26,991 bases of DNA, taken from contig CAZGTQ010000247.1 of the NCBI GenBank assembly GCA_964528575.1, forward strand, positions 1 to 26,991, given 5' to 3'. The translations under genes were made by a program, and so were the position numbers. Under the pieces are notes generated by a model. The model saw nothing but the letters and a program-made list of their open reading frames with translations, was not told where the DNA came from and did not search any database. Positions 7,765 through 15,424 of this stretch are shown piece after piece. The stretch is from CAZGTQ01 sp964528575. Its GTDB lineage: Bacteria; Planctomycetota; UBA1135; GCA-002686595. Every line of letters begins with the position of its first letter. Position 1 is the stretch's first letter.

Positions 7765-8754
7765 CTACACAGCTTTGAGGCTGCGTCCGAGCGCCAAGGC
7801 GATTCCCGCGAGGAGGACCGCTCCGCCCACGGCGTCGCCCACGCCGACGCGCTCGTCGAGCACGAGCCACGCCAGCGCGGCCGCCACGAGGGGCTCGAGG
7901 AGGAGCGCGAGCGAGACGACGTGCACGGGGACGCGCCGCACGGCCCAGTTCTGCAACCCGTGGCCGCCCACGCCCGCGAGCAGCGCGAGCACGGCGACGG
8001 CGGCGTAGTCGCGGGCGGACGCGCCGCTCGGGCGCCAAGCGCTGCCCGCGGCGAGGGTCGCGGCGGCGAGCATCGCGGCCGCGCTCACGTGCAACAGCGC
8101 GAGATACCCCGTGAGGGGCAGCGCGCGCCGCAGGCTGCGGCCTGCGGCGAGATAGAGCGCCGCGCACGCCGCCGCGCCCAGCGCGCACGCCTCGCCCGCG
8201 CCGAACGAGCTCGCGAGCGCGCCGCGGGCCTCGCCGGTCGCGTCGCCGGTGGCGTCGCCGGTGGCGAGCAGCGCCGCGCCGGCCAGCGCGACGGCCGTCC
8301 CGAGCCAGAATCGCGGCGGACACGAGTCGCCGAGCACGCGTCCGACGAGGCCCGCGAACAGCGGCGCCATCGAGACGAGCAACGTCGCGCGCGCCACGCT
8401 CGTGTGCACGACCGAGGCGGTCCACAGGCCGAAGTGCGCCGCCATCGCGGCCGCGCCGAGCGCGAGCGCGAGCGCGACGCGCGGCTCGCTCGCCGCCGCC
8501 CGCAGCGCGCGGAGCGCGTCCCCGCGGGCGATCGCGCACCACGCGAGCGCCGTGAACGCGATCCGCAGCGCCGCGATGACGAGCGCGTCGAGCGGCTGCG
8601 CGAGGCGGATCAGGACCGCGGCCAGCGCGACGCAGGCCACGGCGCCCGCGAGCGCGAGCGGGATGCGCGGATCGCGCGCCCCGTCCGCTGCGGGCTCACG
8701 GTCCAGGCGAAGGTCCGAGGGCCCTGCCGCCGAGCCGTCCGCGGTCCGCGCCAT
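7765..8754 (-). CDS. DMT-superfamily EamA transporter
   Basis: 329 aa with ten predicted membrane segments, roughly at 31-50, 56-77, 93-112, 119-137, 148-165, 184-204, 213-236, 251-267, 276-297 and 303-322. The two halves are the internal EamA repeats. The ending LLLEPLVAAALAWLVLDERV is characteristic. A hydrophilic N-terminal tail of about 30 residues precedes the first helix. Family members export or import small metabolites such as amino acids or nucleosides; the substrate cannot be read from sequence. A loop near residue 165 holds a short ATGD repeat. The gene is divergent from the ArsR-type regulator, with 122 bp between them. No Shine-Dalgarno is present; a GATACT box lies 7 nt before the ATG. 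Confidence 0.92.
   Translation of the reverse strand: MARTADGSAAGPSDLRLDREPAADGARDPRIPLALAGAVACVALAAVLIRLAQPLDALVIAALRIAFTALAWCAIARGDALRALRAAASEPRVALALALGAAAMAAHFGLWTASVVHTSVARATLLVSMAPLFAGLVGRVLGDSCPPRFWLGTAVALAGAALLATGDATGDATGEARGALASSFGAGEACALGAAACAALYLAAGRSLRRALPLTGYLALLHVSAAAMLAAATLAAGSAWRPSGASARDYAAVAVLALLAGVGGHGLQNWAVRRVPVHVVSLALLLEPLVAAALAWLVLDERVGVGDAVGGAVLLAGIALALGRSLKAV
8231..8266. repeat. Three 12-bp tandem repeats in the transporter gene
   Basis: The unit TCGCCGGTGGCG occurs three times with one substitution in the first copy. On the coding strand it gives the four-residue unit ATGD/E three times, in the loop between membrane segments 5 and 6. Slippage here keeps the frame. Confidence 0.7.
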
Positions 8755-8761
8755 GGCGCGG

Positions 8762-8767
8762 AGTATC
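8762..8767 (-). promoter_or_regulatory. Candidate -10 box of the transporter gene
   Basis: GATACT on the minus strand ends 7 nt before the ATG at 8754. No Shine-Dalgarno exists, so a leaderless transcript is possible. No recognisable -35. Confidence 0.25.
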
Positions 8768-8840
8768 GGCGGCGCGCCGCGGCGGGCGCTGCGCGTTTCG
8801 CGGGAAGGGGAGCGGGGGCCCCGAAATCGTCGACAAGGTC

Positions 8841-8868
8841 TTGACGGGGTTCGTTTTCATGAAAGGAT
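8841..8868 (+). promoter_or_regulatory. Candidate promoter with palindromic operator before the ArsR-type gene
   Basis: TTGACG (8841-8846) matches five of six bases of a sigma70 -35. Sixteen bases later comes AAGGAT (8863-8868), a weak -10. Between them lies the perfect 10-bp palindrome TTTCATGAAA (8855-8864), a typical place for a repressor operator. TCATGA recurs at 8875-8880 over the start codon. The arrangement suits autoregulation by the winged-helix protein, which is inference. Confidence 0.4.
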
Positions 8869-8876
8869 CTCCTGTC

Positions 8877-9527
8877 ATGAGTCCCGCGGCCCCGCCCCCC
8901 GATCTCGAGTGCGTCGTCGACGGCGCGCGCGCCGGCGCGCTCCTGCACCCGCTGCGCGGCCGGATCCTCGCGCTGCTGCGCGCGCCGCGCTCGGCCTCCG
9001 ACGTCGCGGCCGAGCTCGGGCTGCCCCGCCAGCGCGTCAACTACCACGTGCGCGAGCTCGAGCGAGCCGGCTTCCTGCGCCGCGCCGGCCGGCGCAAGAA
9101 GCGCAACCTCACCGAGCAGCGCTACGTCGCGACGGCGCGCTCGTACGTGCTCTCGCCCGAGGTGCTCGGGCCGCTCGAGGCCGACCCGCGCGCGATCGAC
9201 GACGCCGGGAGCGCCGCGTACCTGCTCGCGCTCGCCGGTCGGATCCAGCGCGAGCTCGGTCGCGCCTTCCACGACGTGCAGGGGAGCGGCGAGCGGCTCC
9301 CGACGCTCTCGATGGACGCGGAGCTGTGGTTCGAGAGCGCGGAGCAGCGCGCGCGCTTCGCCGCGGAGCTGCGCGACGCCGTCGCGGGCGTCGTGGCGCG
9401 CCATGCGGCGCCGGGCGCCGCGGAACGAACGAGCGAGCCGGCCTATCGGCTCGTGCTCGGATGTCACCCGATCCCGAAGAGGTCCGTCGAGGACCGAGGA
9501 GACGAACGTGAGCGAGAAGAGACGTGA
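8877..9527 (+). CDS. ArsR-type winged-helix transcriptional regulator
   Basis: 216 aa from the ATG at 8877. That start has AAAGGA at 8862-8867 nine bases ahead; in-frame ATGs at 8841 and 8859 fall inside the presumed promoter or operator. Residues about 20-85 are a winged helix: LLHPLRGRILALLR, SASDVAAELGLPRQRVNYHV as the recognition part, RELERAGFLRR as the wing lead-in, then a basic RRKKR patch. The remaining 130 residues are an effector-type region without cysteines suited to metal binding, so an organic ligand or protein partner is more likely than arsenic. It overlaps the SRPBCC gene by 20 nt. ArsR-type regulator plus SRPBCC pairs are common in bacteria and usually co-regulated. Confidence 0.85.
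   Translation: MSPAAPPPDLECVVDGARAGALLHPLRGRILALLRAPRSASDVAAELGLPRQRVNYHVRELERAGFLRRAGRRKKRNLTEQRYVATARSYVLSPEVLGPLEADPRAIDDAGSAAYLLALAGRIQRELGRAFHDVQGSGERLPTLSMDAELWFESAEQRARFAAELRDAVAGVVARHAAPGAAERTSEPAYRLVLGCHPIPKRSVEDRGDEREREET
9496..9501 (+). promoter_or_regulatory. Shine-Dalgarno deciding the SRPBCC start
   Basis: GAGGAG lies 6 nt before the GTG at 9508, inside the 3' end of the regulator gene. It supports a GTG start rather than the in-frame ATG at 9403, whose extra 35 residues look like shadow sequence. Confidence 0.65.
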
Positions 9528-10347
9528 GCACGTCGGCCGCACGGTCCGCAAGGAGGTGCGCATCGACGCGACGCCGGAGGCGGTGTGGGACGCGTGGGCC
9601 GAGCCGCAGGGCATCGCGCGCTGGTTCGTCGACTCGGCGGAGGGCCGCTGCGAGCCCGGCGAGGTGATGACGTGGCACTTCGAGTCGTTCGGCTACGACC
9701 TGCCGGTGCCGGTGCTCGAGGCGAAGCGCGACGAGCTGATCGCGATCGGCGGCGAGATGCCGGGCCGCCCGCCGATCCTGCAGGAGATCCACGTGCACCG
9801 CGACGGCGATGCGACGGTGCTGCGCATCGCGAACTCGGGCTTCTTCGACGGCCCCGAGCACGACGAGGAGATCGCGGGCGTCGACTCGGGCTGGGAGATG
9901 GCGCTGGCGACGCTGAAGCACCAGCTCGAGCGTTTCCCCGGGCGCGACCGCGTGCACCTGCTCTCGATGCGCCCGGCACGCTTCGACTACGACGAGATGC
10001 AGCCGCTCTACGACACGGCGGCGGGGCTGTGCGAGTGGCTCGCGACCGACGCCGAGCTCGCGCGCGATCCGCTCCGTGTCGGCGACCGCGTGCGGCTGGC
10101 GCTGCAAGGCGGCGGGACGCTGAGCGGCCGGGTGCTCGCGCGCACACCGCGCGAGCTCTTGCTCGAGTGGAGCGAGCGCGGCGCCGTCGTCGGCCTCAAG
10201 TGCTTCGCGTTCGGGCCGACCGAACGGCGCGTCTGCCTCGACGTGAGCGCGTGGGGGGCCGGCCCGGCCGTCGCGGCCGAGCTGCAGGCGTGGGCGGACG
10301 CCGCGTTGGAGCGCCTGACCGCGTGTCTGCCCGCCCCGGCGCGATGA
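9508..10347 (+). CDS. SRPBCC (AHSA1-like) domain protein
   Basis: 279 aa from GTG. Residues about 10-145 form an SRPBCC/AHSA1 domain: TVRKEVRIDATPEAVWDAWA, IARWFVDSAEGRCEPGEVMT, and a final amphipathic helix GWEMALATLKHQLERF. These domains enclose a hydrophobic cavity that binds lipids or aromatic ligands, or assists Hsp90 in eukaryotic AHSA1. Residues about 155-279 add a second region (LYDTAAGLCEWLATDAELA, then beta-strand-like sequence, ending AWADAALERLTACL) that may be a diverged second SRPBCC half. It is translated from inside the regulator gene, so the two are co-expressed. No signal peptide; cytoplasmic. Ligand unknown. Confidence 0.85.
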   Translation: MSEKRREHVGRTVRKEVRIDATPEAVWDAWAEPQGIARWFVDSAEGRCEPGEVMTWHFESFGYDLPVPVLEAKRDELIAIGGEMPGRPPILQEIHVHRDGDATVLRIANSGFFDGPEHDEEIAGVDSGWEMALATLKHQLERFPGRDRVHLLSMRPARFDYDEMQPLYDTAAGLCEWLATDAELARDPLRVGDRVRLALQGGGTLSGRVLARTPRELLLEWSERGAVVGLKCFAFGPTERRVCLDVSAWGAGPAVAAELQAWADAALERLTACLPAPAR

Positions 10348-10352
10348 GAGTG

Positions 10353-10400
10353 GCGAGCGGACGGCGCTGCGGGCCCGATCGGCTCGCAGCGCCGTCTCGC
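10353..10400. terminator. Strong bidirectional hairpin terminator
   Basis: GACGGCGCTGCG (10360-10371) pairs perfectly with CGCAGCGCCGTC (10385-10396) around a 13-nt loop. GCGA/TCGC extend the stem outside a 3-nt bulge. It fills the 73-bp gap between two convergent genes, ending 20 bp from the sigma-fusion stop and starting 5 bp after the SRPBCC stop. There is no T-tract on either side, so termination would rely on the GC stem or on Rho. Confidence 0.7.
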
Positions 10401-10420
10401 CGTCGCGGCGGGCGGCCCTG

Positions 10421-13138
10421 CTACAGCGCCCGCCGCTCGAGCGCGATCCGCGCGCTCGCCTCGCCCGCGCCCGCCTCGAGCGTGAGCGTCGTCTCGCCGA
10501 CCGCGCCGCTCGGCGCGCGCGCCTCGAGGCGGTACGAGCCCGGCGGGAGCCCGATGCGCGCGGTCTCGCCCTCGATCGCGTAGCGCGCGGCGCGGCGCTC
10601 GCCGTCGTACACCGCGAGCTCGACGGCGCCGCCCTCGTCCGCGTCGCTGCGCTCCAACACGACGGCGACGTGGACGAGCTCGTCCGCGCGGACGCTCGGC
10701 TCGAGCGTCTCGCCCGCGACGACCTCGACCGTCCGCGGCGGAGCCATGACGCCGTGCGCGCCCTCGACGCGCAGCTCGTAGCTCCCCGCAGGCACGAACA
10801 CGCGGTACGCCCAAGCCTCGTCGCCGCGGTCGACGAGCGTCTCGACGGGGGCGTCCGCGAGCCACAGCGACCACGCCGCATCGTGCGCGTCGACACGAAC
10901 GGCGCCCGGTTCCGCGAGCGCGAAGCGGCCGAGGTCCTTCTGCGCCTCGTTCGGGGCGATCCACACCGCGCCGAGGTCGCGGTAGCCGCGCAAGTACGTT
11001 CCCACCGTGAGCCGATACCGCCCGGGCGGCACGCCGGCGAGCGCGTAGCCGTCGCCTTCGCGCTCGAGCCATGCGCCGCGACCGGTCTCGTCCTGCCACA
11101 GGCGCACGTCGGCGTCCTCGATCGGCGCGCCCTCGCGGTCGACGAGCGCGATGCGCACGGTCGCGTCCGCGAGCTGCTCCGCCGAGAGGGCGAACGACGT
11201 CTCGGCGCCGCCCGCCTGGACCGCGCTCGCGACCGCGCGCGCGAAGGGCGGATCGCCCGCGCGACGCACCAGGACGCGGCCGCGGCCCGCCGGCAGGTTC
11301 GCGAAGGCGAAGCGGCCGCTGCGGACGGGAGCAGCGTCGAGCCAGAGCCCGTCGGCGGTCTCGAGCTCGAGCTCCGCGATCCAGCTCTCGTCGCTGGCGC
11401 CTGCGAGGCTCCCGCTCGATTCGCGCCCGCGATCGAGCAGCGGATCCCACGTGATCTCGCCGTCCGCGTGATCGCCGGTCAGCTCGAAGCGCTTCGACGC
11501 CAGACCGTACACGCCGCCCCCCGCGACGAGCTCGACGGTCTGTCCGACCGCCAAGTCGATGCGGAATCGGCCGTTGCCGTCGGCGGTGCGGCGCTGGCGC
11601 CGACCGTCGCCGACGACCACGACGAGCGCGCCGGCGGCCGGTTCGCCCGACGCCGCGTAGACGACGCCGGTGAGCGTCACGCTCGGCGGCGCGGACTGGC
11701 GTGCGCGCAATTCGTCGGCGCGCCGCTCCTCGAGCGCGATCCAGCCGTCCGTCTCCGCGGTCTCGGCGTGAGAGACTTCATCGAGCCAGATCTCGTCGAG
11801 AAGGGCCGGCCAGCGGAACACCGATGAGCCGTCCTCGCGCGGCTCCGCGCCGATGCGTGGGACGATCACGTGCTCCTCGCCGAGGCCCCTGCGAACCTGG
11901 ACGGCCTCGAACGCGGCGATCTCGTCGAGCGCCTGGTCGCGCAGTCGGTCGGGGACGCCGGCGAGCTCGCGCCGTTTCGCGTCCCGCTCCTCGACGGCCT
12001 GCGCGATTCGGCGCTCGTCCTGGGCGAGCGCGACGAGCCGCACGTGGTTCGTGCGTCCGGCGACGAGCTCGACGCGTCGCAGGCCCGCGTGCGCGAGGCC
12101 TGCGGAGCGCGCGTGCACGACGAAGGTCGCCGAGGGCGCGTCGCCGCGCCAGACGACGCGGAACGCGCCGTCGCGGCCGGTCTGCGCGACGTCGTTGAGG
12201 GGCTGGAGCTCGGGCGCGAGCAGCACGCTCGCGCCTTCGATCGGTTGGTCGCCGGCGTCGACGACGACGCCCTCCAGCACGTACTCGTGCGCCGCTCGCG
12301 CGAGCGGCGCGGCGGGAACGCGATCGATCTCGCTCTCGACGGCGACGCGCTGCTCGGCGTCGTCCTCGTCGTCGGCTGCCGAGGCGGCGGCGTCCGCGAG
12401 GCGCGCCTCCTCGTCCGCATCGAGCGCCGCGGCGCGCGCGTCCGGCGCGCTCGAGGCGGGCTCCGTCGTCCTCTCGATCCATCCGATCCAACCCGTCGCG
12501 GCGAGCGCGGCGCCGATGAGCAGTTTCCAGTGCACGATCACACCTCCCGTGGTCGCTTCCGTGGTGACCGCGGCGCTCGCCGCGGCGGTTTCGTCCGTCC
12601 AACCGGTGGCGAGCGCGAGCGCGGGCGCCCAGGCGCCGTGCTCGCCGTCCGTGTCGTCGAGCCGCCGCCGGAGCTGCACGCGCGCGCGGTGGAGCTGGCT
12701 GTCCACCGTCGCGACGGGCACGCCCCGGCGCGCGGCGATCTCGCGCGGCGGGAGGCCTTGGTAGTAGCGCTCGAGGACGACGCCCAGGTAGGGCTCGTCG
12801 AGCGCCAGCACCGCGTCGACGACGCGGCGCAGGATCTCGCGTTGCTCGATCGTCTCGGCGACGGAAGCGATCCGTTCCTCGCGAGCTGCGCTCTCCTCGC
12901 GCCGCGCGCGACGCGCGTCGCCGCGTCGCCGCCGCTTCGCCAGGTTCCCGGCGACGCGATTGAGCCAGCCGCCGAGCCGTTCGCGCGACCGCGGCGGCCG
13001 CTCGAGGGCGGCCACCCACGTGTCTTGCACGACGTCGTCGGCGGCGTGCTCGTCCGCGAGCAGCCGGCACGCCAACGCCCGCAGGCAGTCGGCATGGCGC
13101 AGCAGCGCGTCGGCGTGGATCGAGGCGGGCGGAGTCAC
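10421..13138 (-). CDS. ECF-type sigma factor fused to a membrane anchor and large carboxypeptidase-regulatory-like region
   Basis: 905 aa from a GTG start. Residues about 8-75 are sigma region 2 (LLRHADCLRALACRLLADEH, VVQDTWVAAL, GGWLNRVAGNLAKRRRR). Residues about 97-160 are region 4 (VLALDEPYLGVVLERYYQGL, PPREIAARRGVPVATVDSQL). These bind core RNA polymerase and the promoter. A linker leads to one hydrophobic segment at about 199-221 (LLIGAALAATGWIGWI). The remaining 680 residues hold several carboxypeptidase-regulatory-like beta-sandwich repeats: YVLEGVVVDAGDQPIEGASV at about 286, VTLTGVVYAASGEPAAGALV at about 487, and GVPPGRYRL or LPPGSYRL endings further on. Ordinary ECF factors are near 200 aa. 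Long C-terminal fusions are known in Planctomycetes. The topology implies a cytoplasmic sigma tethered to an outer sensor; how it would be released is unknown. No anti-sigma gene adjoins it. Confidence 0.88.
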   Translation of the reverse strand: MTPPASIHADALLRHADCLRALACRLLADEHAADDVVQDTWVAALERPPRSRERLGGWLNRVAGNLAKRRRRGDARRARREESAAREERIASVAETIEQREILRRVVDAVLALDEPYLGVVLERYYQGLPPREIAARRGVPVATVDSQLHRARVQLRRRLDDTDGEHGAWAPALALATGWTDETAAASAAVTTEATTGGVIVHWKLLIGAALAATGWIGWIERTTEPASSAPDARAAALDADEEARLADAAASAADDEDDAEQRVAVESEIDRVPAAPLARAAHEYVLEGVVVDAGDQPIEGASVLLAPELQPLNDVAQTGRDGAFRVVWRGDAPSATFVVHARSAGLAHAGLRRVELVAGRTNHVRLVALAQDERRIAQAVEERDAKRRELAGVPDRLRDQALDEIAAFEAVQVRRGLGEEHVIVPRIGAEPREDGSSVFRWPALLDEIWLDEVSHAETAETDGWIALEERRADELRARQSAPPSVTLTGVVYAASGEPAAGALVVVVGDGRRQRRTADGNGRFRIDLAVGQTVELVAGGGVYGLASKRFELTGDHADGEITWDPLLDRGRESSGSLAGASDESWIAELELETADGLWLDAAPVRSGRFAFANLPAGRGRVLVRRAGDPPFARAVASAVQAGGAETSFALSAEQLADATVRIALVDREGAPIEDADVRLWQDETGRGAWLEREGDGYALAGVPPGRYRLTVGTYLRGYRDLGAVWIAPNEAQKDLGRFALAEPGAVRVDAHDAAWSLWLADAPVETLVDRGDEAWAYRVFVPAGSYELRVEGAHGVMAPPRTVEVVAGETLEPSVRADELVHVAVVLERSDADEGGAVELAVYDGERRAARYAIEGETARIGLPPGSYRLEARAPSGAVGETTLTLEAGAGEASARIALERRAL

Positions 13139-13168
13139 GGGTTCGTCTCGCTTCTACCCGTGTCCTTC

Positions 13169-13181
13169 CCGCGCTGCGCGG
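13169..13181. promoter_or_regulatory. Interrupted palindrome upstream of the sigma-fusion gene
   Basis: CCGCGC-T-GCGCGG is a perfect dyad about one odd base, 31 bp upstream of the GTG at 13138. It could be an operator of the sigma-fusion gene. GC-rich sequence makes such dyads more likely by chance. Confidence 0.2.
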
Positions 13182-13242
13182 ATCCTTGGCGGAGAAAGCG
13201 CTAGCCGAGCCAAGCCAGATGGCATAGGTGGCACAGTTGGAT

Positions 13243-13300
13243 GGAGGGGGTGGGCGGGCCGCCGCCCCCGCCGCAGGGTCCACCGCCACCCCCACCCTCC
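13243..13300. repeat. GC-rich inverted repeats in the sigma-fusion/FUN14 divergent region
   Basis: GGGCGG (13252-13257) pairs with CCGCCC (13262-13267) around GCCG, and an outer imperfect pairing joins GGAGGG (13243-13248) with CCCTCC (13295-13300). The rest of this 257-bp gap (13139-13395) contains only the upstream palindrome and the -10-like box before the FUN14 gene. Function unknown; it may separate the divergent promoters. Confidence 0.3.
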
Positions 13301-13381
13301 GCGGGCAGGACCGAGGCGAGCGTCGATCGGTTGCCTCCGGCGCTCGCGATTCGTCGGGATTCGTCGGCCCCCCGCGCGCGC

Positions 13382-13387
13382 TATCCT
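13382..13387 (+). promoter_or_regulatory. Candidate -10 box of the FUN14 gene
   Basis: TATCCT fits TANNNT and ends 8 nt before the ATG at 13396. No Shine-Dalgarno is present, consistent with a leaderless transcript. No clear -35. Confidence 0.3.
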
Positions 13388-13395
13388 GGCCGGTC

Positions 13396-13977
13396 ATGGC
13401 GGACGAGAAAGAGCAGCGAGCGGGCGACGCGTCCGGGTTCCACAAGGTCGTGCTGATCGTGCTCGCCGTGCTGCTCGTCGGCTCGGTCGGCGCCCGGGTG
13501 GCGCTCGGAATCGGCGACGGCGACAGCGAAGGCCCCGTCGCCGAGGAGGCGGCCGGCGGGGGAGCGACGGGCGTGCGGCCCGACTCGCTCGTGCCGCAGA
13601 CGGGGCAGTCGCCGAGCGGCGGCGTCGGCGGAGCTGCCGGCACGGGTGCGCCGGCGGAGGAGCGGTCGACGATCGAGCAGGCGCTGCCGTACGTGACCGA
13701 GGGGTCGCTCTTCGCGCTGATCGGCTTCGCGGTCGGCTACGCGTCGCGCAAGGTGTTCAAGCTCGCGCTGATCCTGATCGCGCTGATGTTCGTCGCGATC
13801 CAGGCGCTGTCGTACGGCGGCTACGTCGCCGTCGACTGGGGCGGCGCGGTCGAGGCGCTCAACGACCTGGTCCTGAACCTGAAGGAGAACGAGACGCTCT
13901 CCCAGTTCCTCCTCGACCGCATCCCGACGACCGGCGCGTTCATCACCGGCTGCTTGCTCGGCTTCAAGCGCGGCTGA
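13396..13977 (+). CDS. FUN14-family membrane protein
   Basis: 193 aa from the ATG at 13396; the in-frame sequence before it is not protein-like. An N-terminal membrane helix lies at about 17-39 (VVLIVLAVLLVGSVGARVAL), followed by a flexible Gly/Ala/Pro-rich linker (40-92). The FUN14 domain covers about 95-193: GSLFALIGFAVGYASRKVFK, LILIALMFVAIQALSYGGYV, VDWGGAV, and the ending TTGAFITGCLLGFKRG, with three further helices. The family includes the mitochondrial mitophagy receptor FUNDC1 and many uncharacterised prokaryotic proteins. The extra N-terminal helix and linker are additions to the core domain. Cardiolipin synthase begins 16 nt downstream, so the two probably form an operon at the membrane. 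The molecular role is unknown. Confidence 0.85.
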   Translation: MADEKEQRAGDASGFHKVVLIVLAVLLVGSVGARVALGIGDGDSEGPVAEEAAGGGATGVRPDSLVPQTGQSPSGGVGGAAGTGAPAEERSTIEQALPYVTEGSLFALIGFAVGYASRKVFKLALILIALMFVAIQALSYGGYVAVDWGGAVEALNDLVLNLKENETLSQFLLDRIPTTGAFITGCLLGFKRG

Positions 13978-13993
13978 GACCGCGGGGCCCGCG

Positions 13994-15424
13994 ATGCCCG
14001 ACGTCTCGACGTTCCTGCTCGTCACGATCGCCGTGCTCGACGTCACGAGCCTGACGCTCGTCGTCCTGCGCCCGCGCGTCGTCGCGAACACGCTCGCGTG
14101 GATCTTCGCGATCCTCGCGTTCCCCGGCATCGGCGCGCTCGTGTACCTCGCGCTCGTGTCGCCCCGGTTGCGGCGCGTGCGCTGGCTGCGGCGTCACGGC
14201 AAGCGCGTCGTCGCCGCCGAGGCGAGCACCGCCGACGCGCGCCGCCCCGACGCGCTCGGGCTCCAGGACCCCGACGACCGCTCGCTCGTCGTGCTGATGC
14301 ACGCGCTGACCGACATCGCCCCGACGCGCGGCAATCGCGTGGAGCTCCTCCCCGAGGACCACACCGCGTTCGGCCGCGTCCAGGACGCGATCCGGACGGC
14401 GAAGCGCTCCGTGTGGGCGCAGTTCTACATCATCCAGCGCGACGACACGGGCAGCATCTTCCTCGACGCGCTCGCCGAGTGCGCCGCGCGCGGCGTCGAG
14501 GTGCGGCTCCTGTACGACGCGCTCGGGAGCGCGGGGATCGACACCGAGCGCCTGCGCCGAATCCGCGTCGCCGGGGGCGACGTCCTCGCGTTCCAGCCGA
14601 TCGGCGCGCTCGGCCGCCTGTGGGCTGCGCAGTTGCGCAACCACCGCAAGGTCGTCGTCGTCGACGGCGAGCGCGGCTTCACCGGCGGCATGAACGTCGG
14701 CAACGAGTACTCGTGGCGCCACCACAAGCGCACGGGCGATACGTTCATCGACAGCCTGCTCGAGCTCGAGGGACCGGCCGTGCGCGACCTCGCTTGCTCG
14801 TTCGCCGACGATTGGAAGGTCGCGAGCCAGAGCGAGCTCGAGCTCCCCGAAGCGCGCGAACGACCCTCCGGCGCCGACTCGGTCGTCGCGGTCGTGCCGA
14901 GCGGGCCGCTGCGCGAGCCAAACGGGAGCCGCCTCGCCTTCATCGCGTCGATCAACTCCGCGCGCGCGCGCTGCTGGCTGACGACGCCCTATTTCATTCC
15001 GGACGAGTCGACGACCGACGCGCTCGTCAGCGCCGTCCTGCGCGGCGTCGACGTGCGCGTGCTCGTACCGCGCCGCAGCGACGTGCGCGTCGTCCAGCTC
15101 GCGGCGCGCTCGTACTATCCGCTGCTCGCGCAAACCGGCGTGCGCATCTTCGAGTACGTGCCGGCGATGCTGCACGCGAAGACGCTCGTCGTCGACGGCG
15201 TGCGCAGCTTCGTCGGCTCGGCGAACTTCGACGTGCGCAGCTTCCGCTTGAACTTCGAGATCGGCGCCCTGGTGATCGATCGCGAGTTCGCGCGCGCGCT
15301 CGAGCGGCGCTACGAGGGCCACCTCGAGCACAGCGCCGAGATCCTCGCGAAGAACCTCGAGGACCGGCCCTTCGTCCGCCGGCTCCTCGAGGGGACGGCG
15401 CGGCTGCTGTCACCGCTGCTCTGA
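13994..15424 (+). CDS. cls: Cardiolipin synthase (phospholipase D family)
   Basis: 476 aa, the usual length. Two N-terminal membrane helices (about 5-23 and 33-55) precede the catalytic part, as in bacterial Cls. Both HKD motifs are intact: HRKVVVVDG with His217, Lys219 and Asp224 followed by GFTGGMNVGNEY, and HAKTLVVDG with His394, Lys396 and Asp401 followed by SFVGSANFDVRSF. The enzyme joins phosphatidyl groups to make cardiolipin at the inner membrane. It lies 16 nt after the FUN14 gene. Its last 15 nt overlap the convergent DUF885 gene end to end. Other PLD-family synthases are possible, but the N-terminal helices and length favour Cls. Confidence 0.94.
   Translation: MPDVSTFLLVTIAVLDVTSLTLVVLRPRVVANTLAWIFAILAFPGIGALVYLALVSPRLRRVRWLRRHGKRVVAAEASTADARRPDALGLQDPDDRSLVVLMHALTDIAPTRGNRVELLPEDHTAFGRVQDAIRTAKRSVWAQFYIIQRDDTGSIFLDALAECAARGVEVRLLYDALGSAGIDTERLRRIRVAGGDVLAFQPIGALGRLWAAQLRNHRKVVVVDGERGFTGGMNVGNEYSWRHHKRTGDTFIDSLLELEGPAVRDLACSFADDWKVASQSELELPEARERPSGADSVVAVVPSGPLREPNGSRLAFIASINSARARCWLTTPYFIPDESTTDALVSAVLRGVDVRVLVPRRSDVRVVQLAARSYYPLLAQTGVRIFEYVPAMLHAKTLVVDGVRSFVGSANFDVRSFRLNFEIGALVIDREFARALERRYEGHLEHSAEILAKNLEDRPFVRRLLEGTARLLSPLL

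Noticed and set aside
5600..8542. Minus-strand Arg-rich frame of 980 codons
   Set aside because: Spans the NIDO and transporter genes in the wrong frame; no domain is recognisable, while both overlapped frames are clearly real.
13139..13395. tRNA or small RNA gene in the divergent gap
   Set aside because: No cloverleaf, T-loop motif or CCA end; only GC-rich inverted repeats and weak promoter-like boxes.
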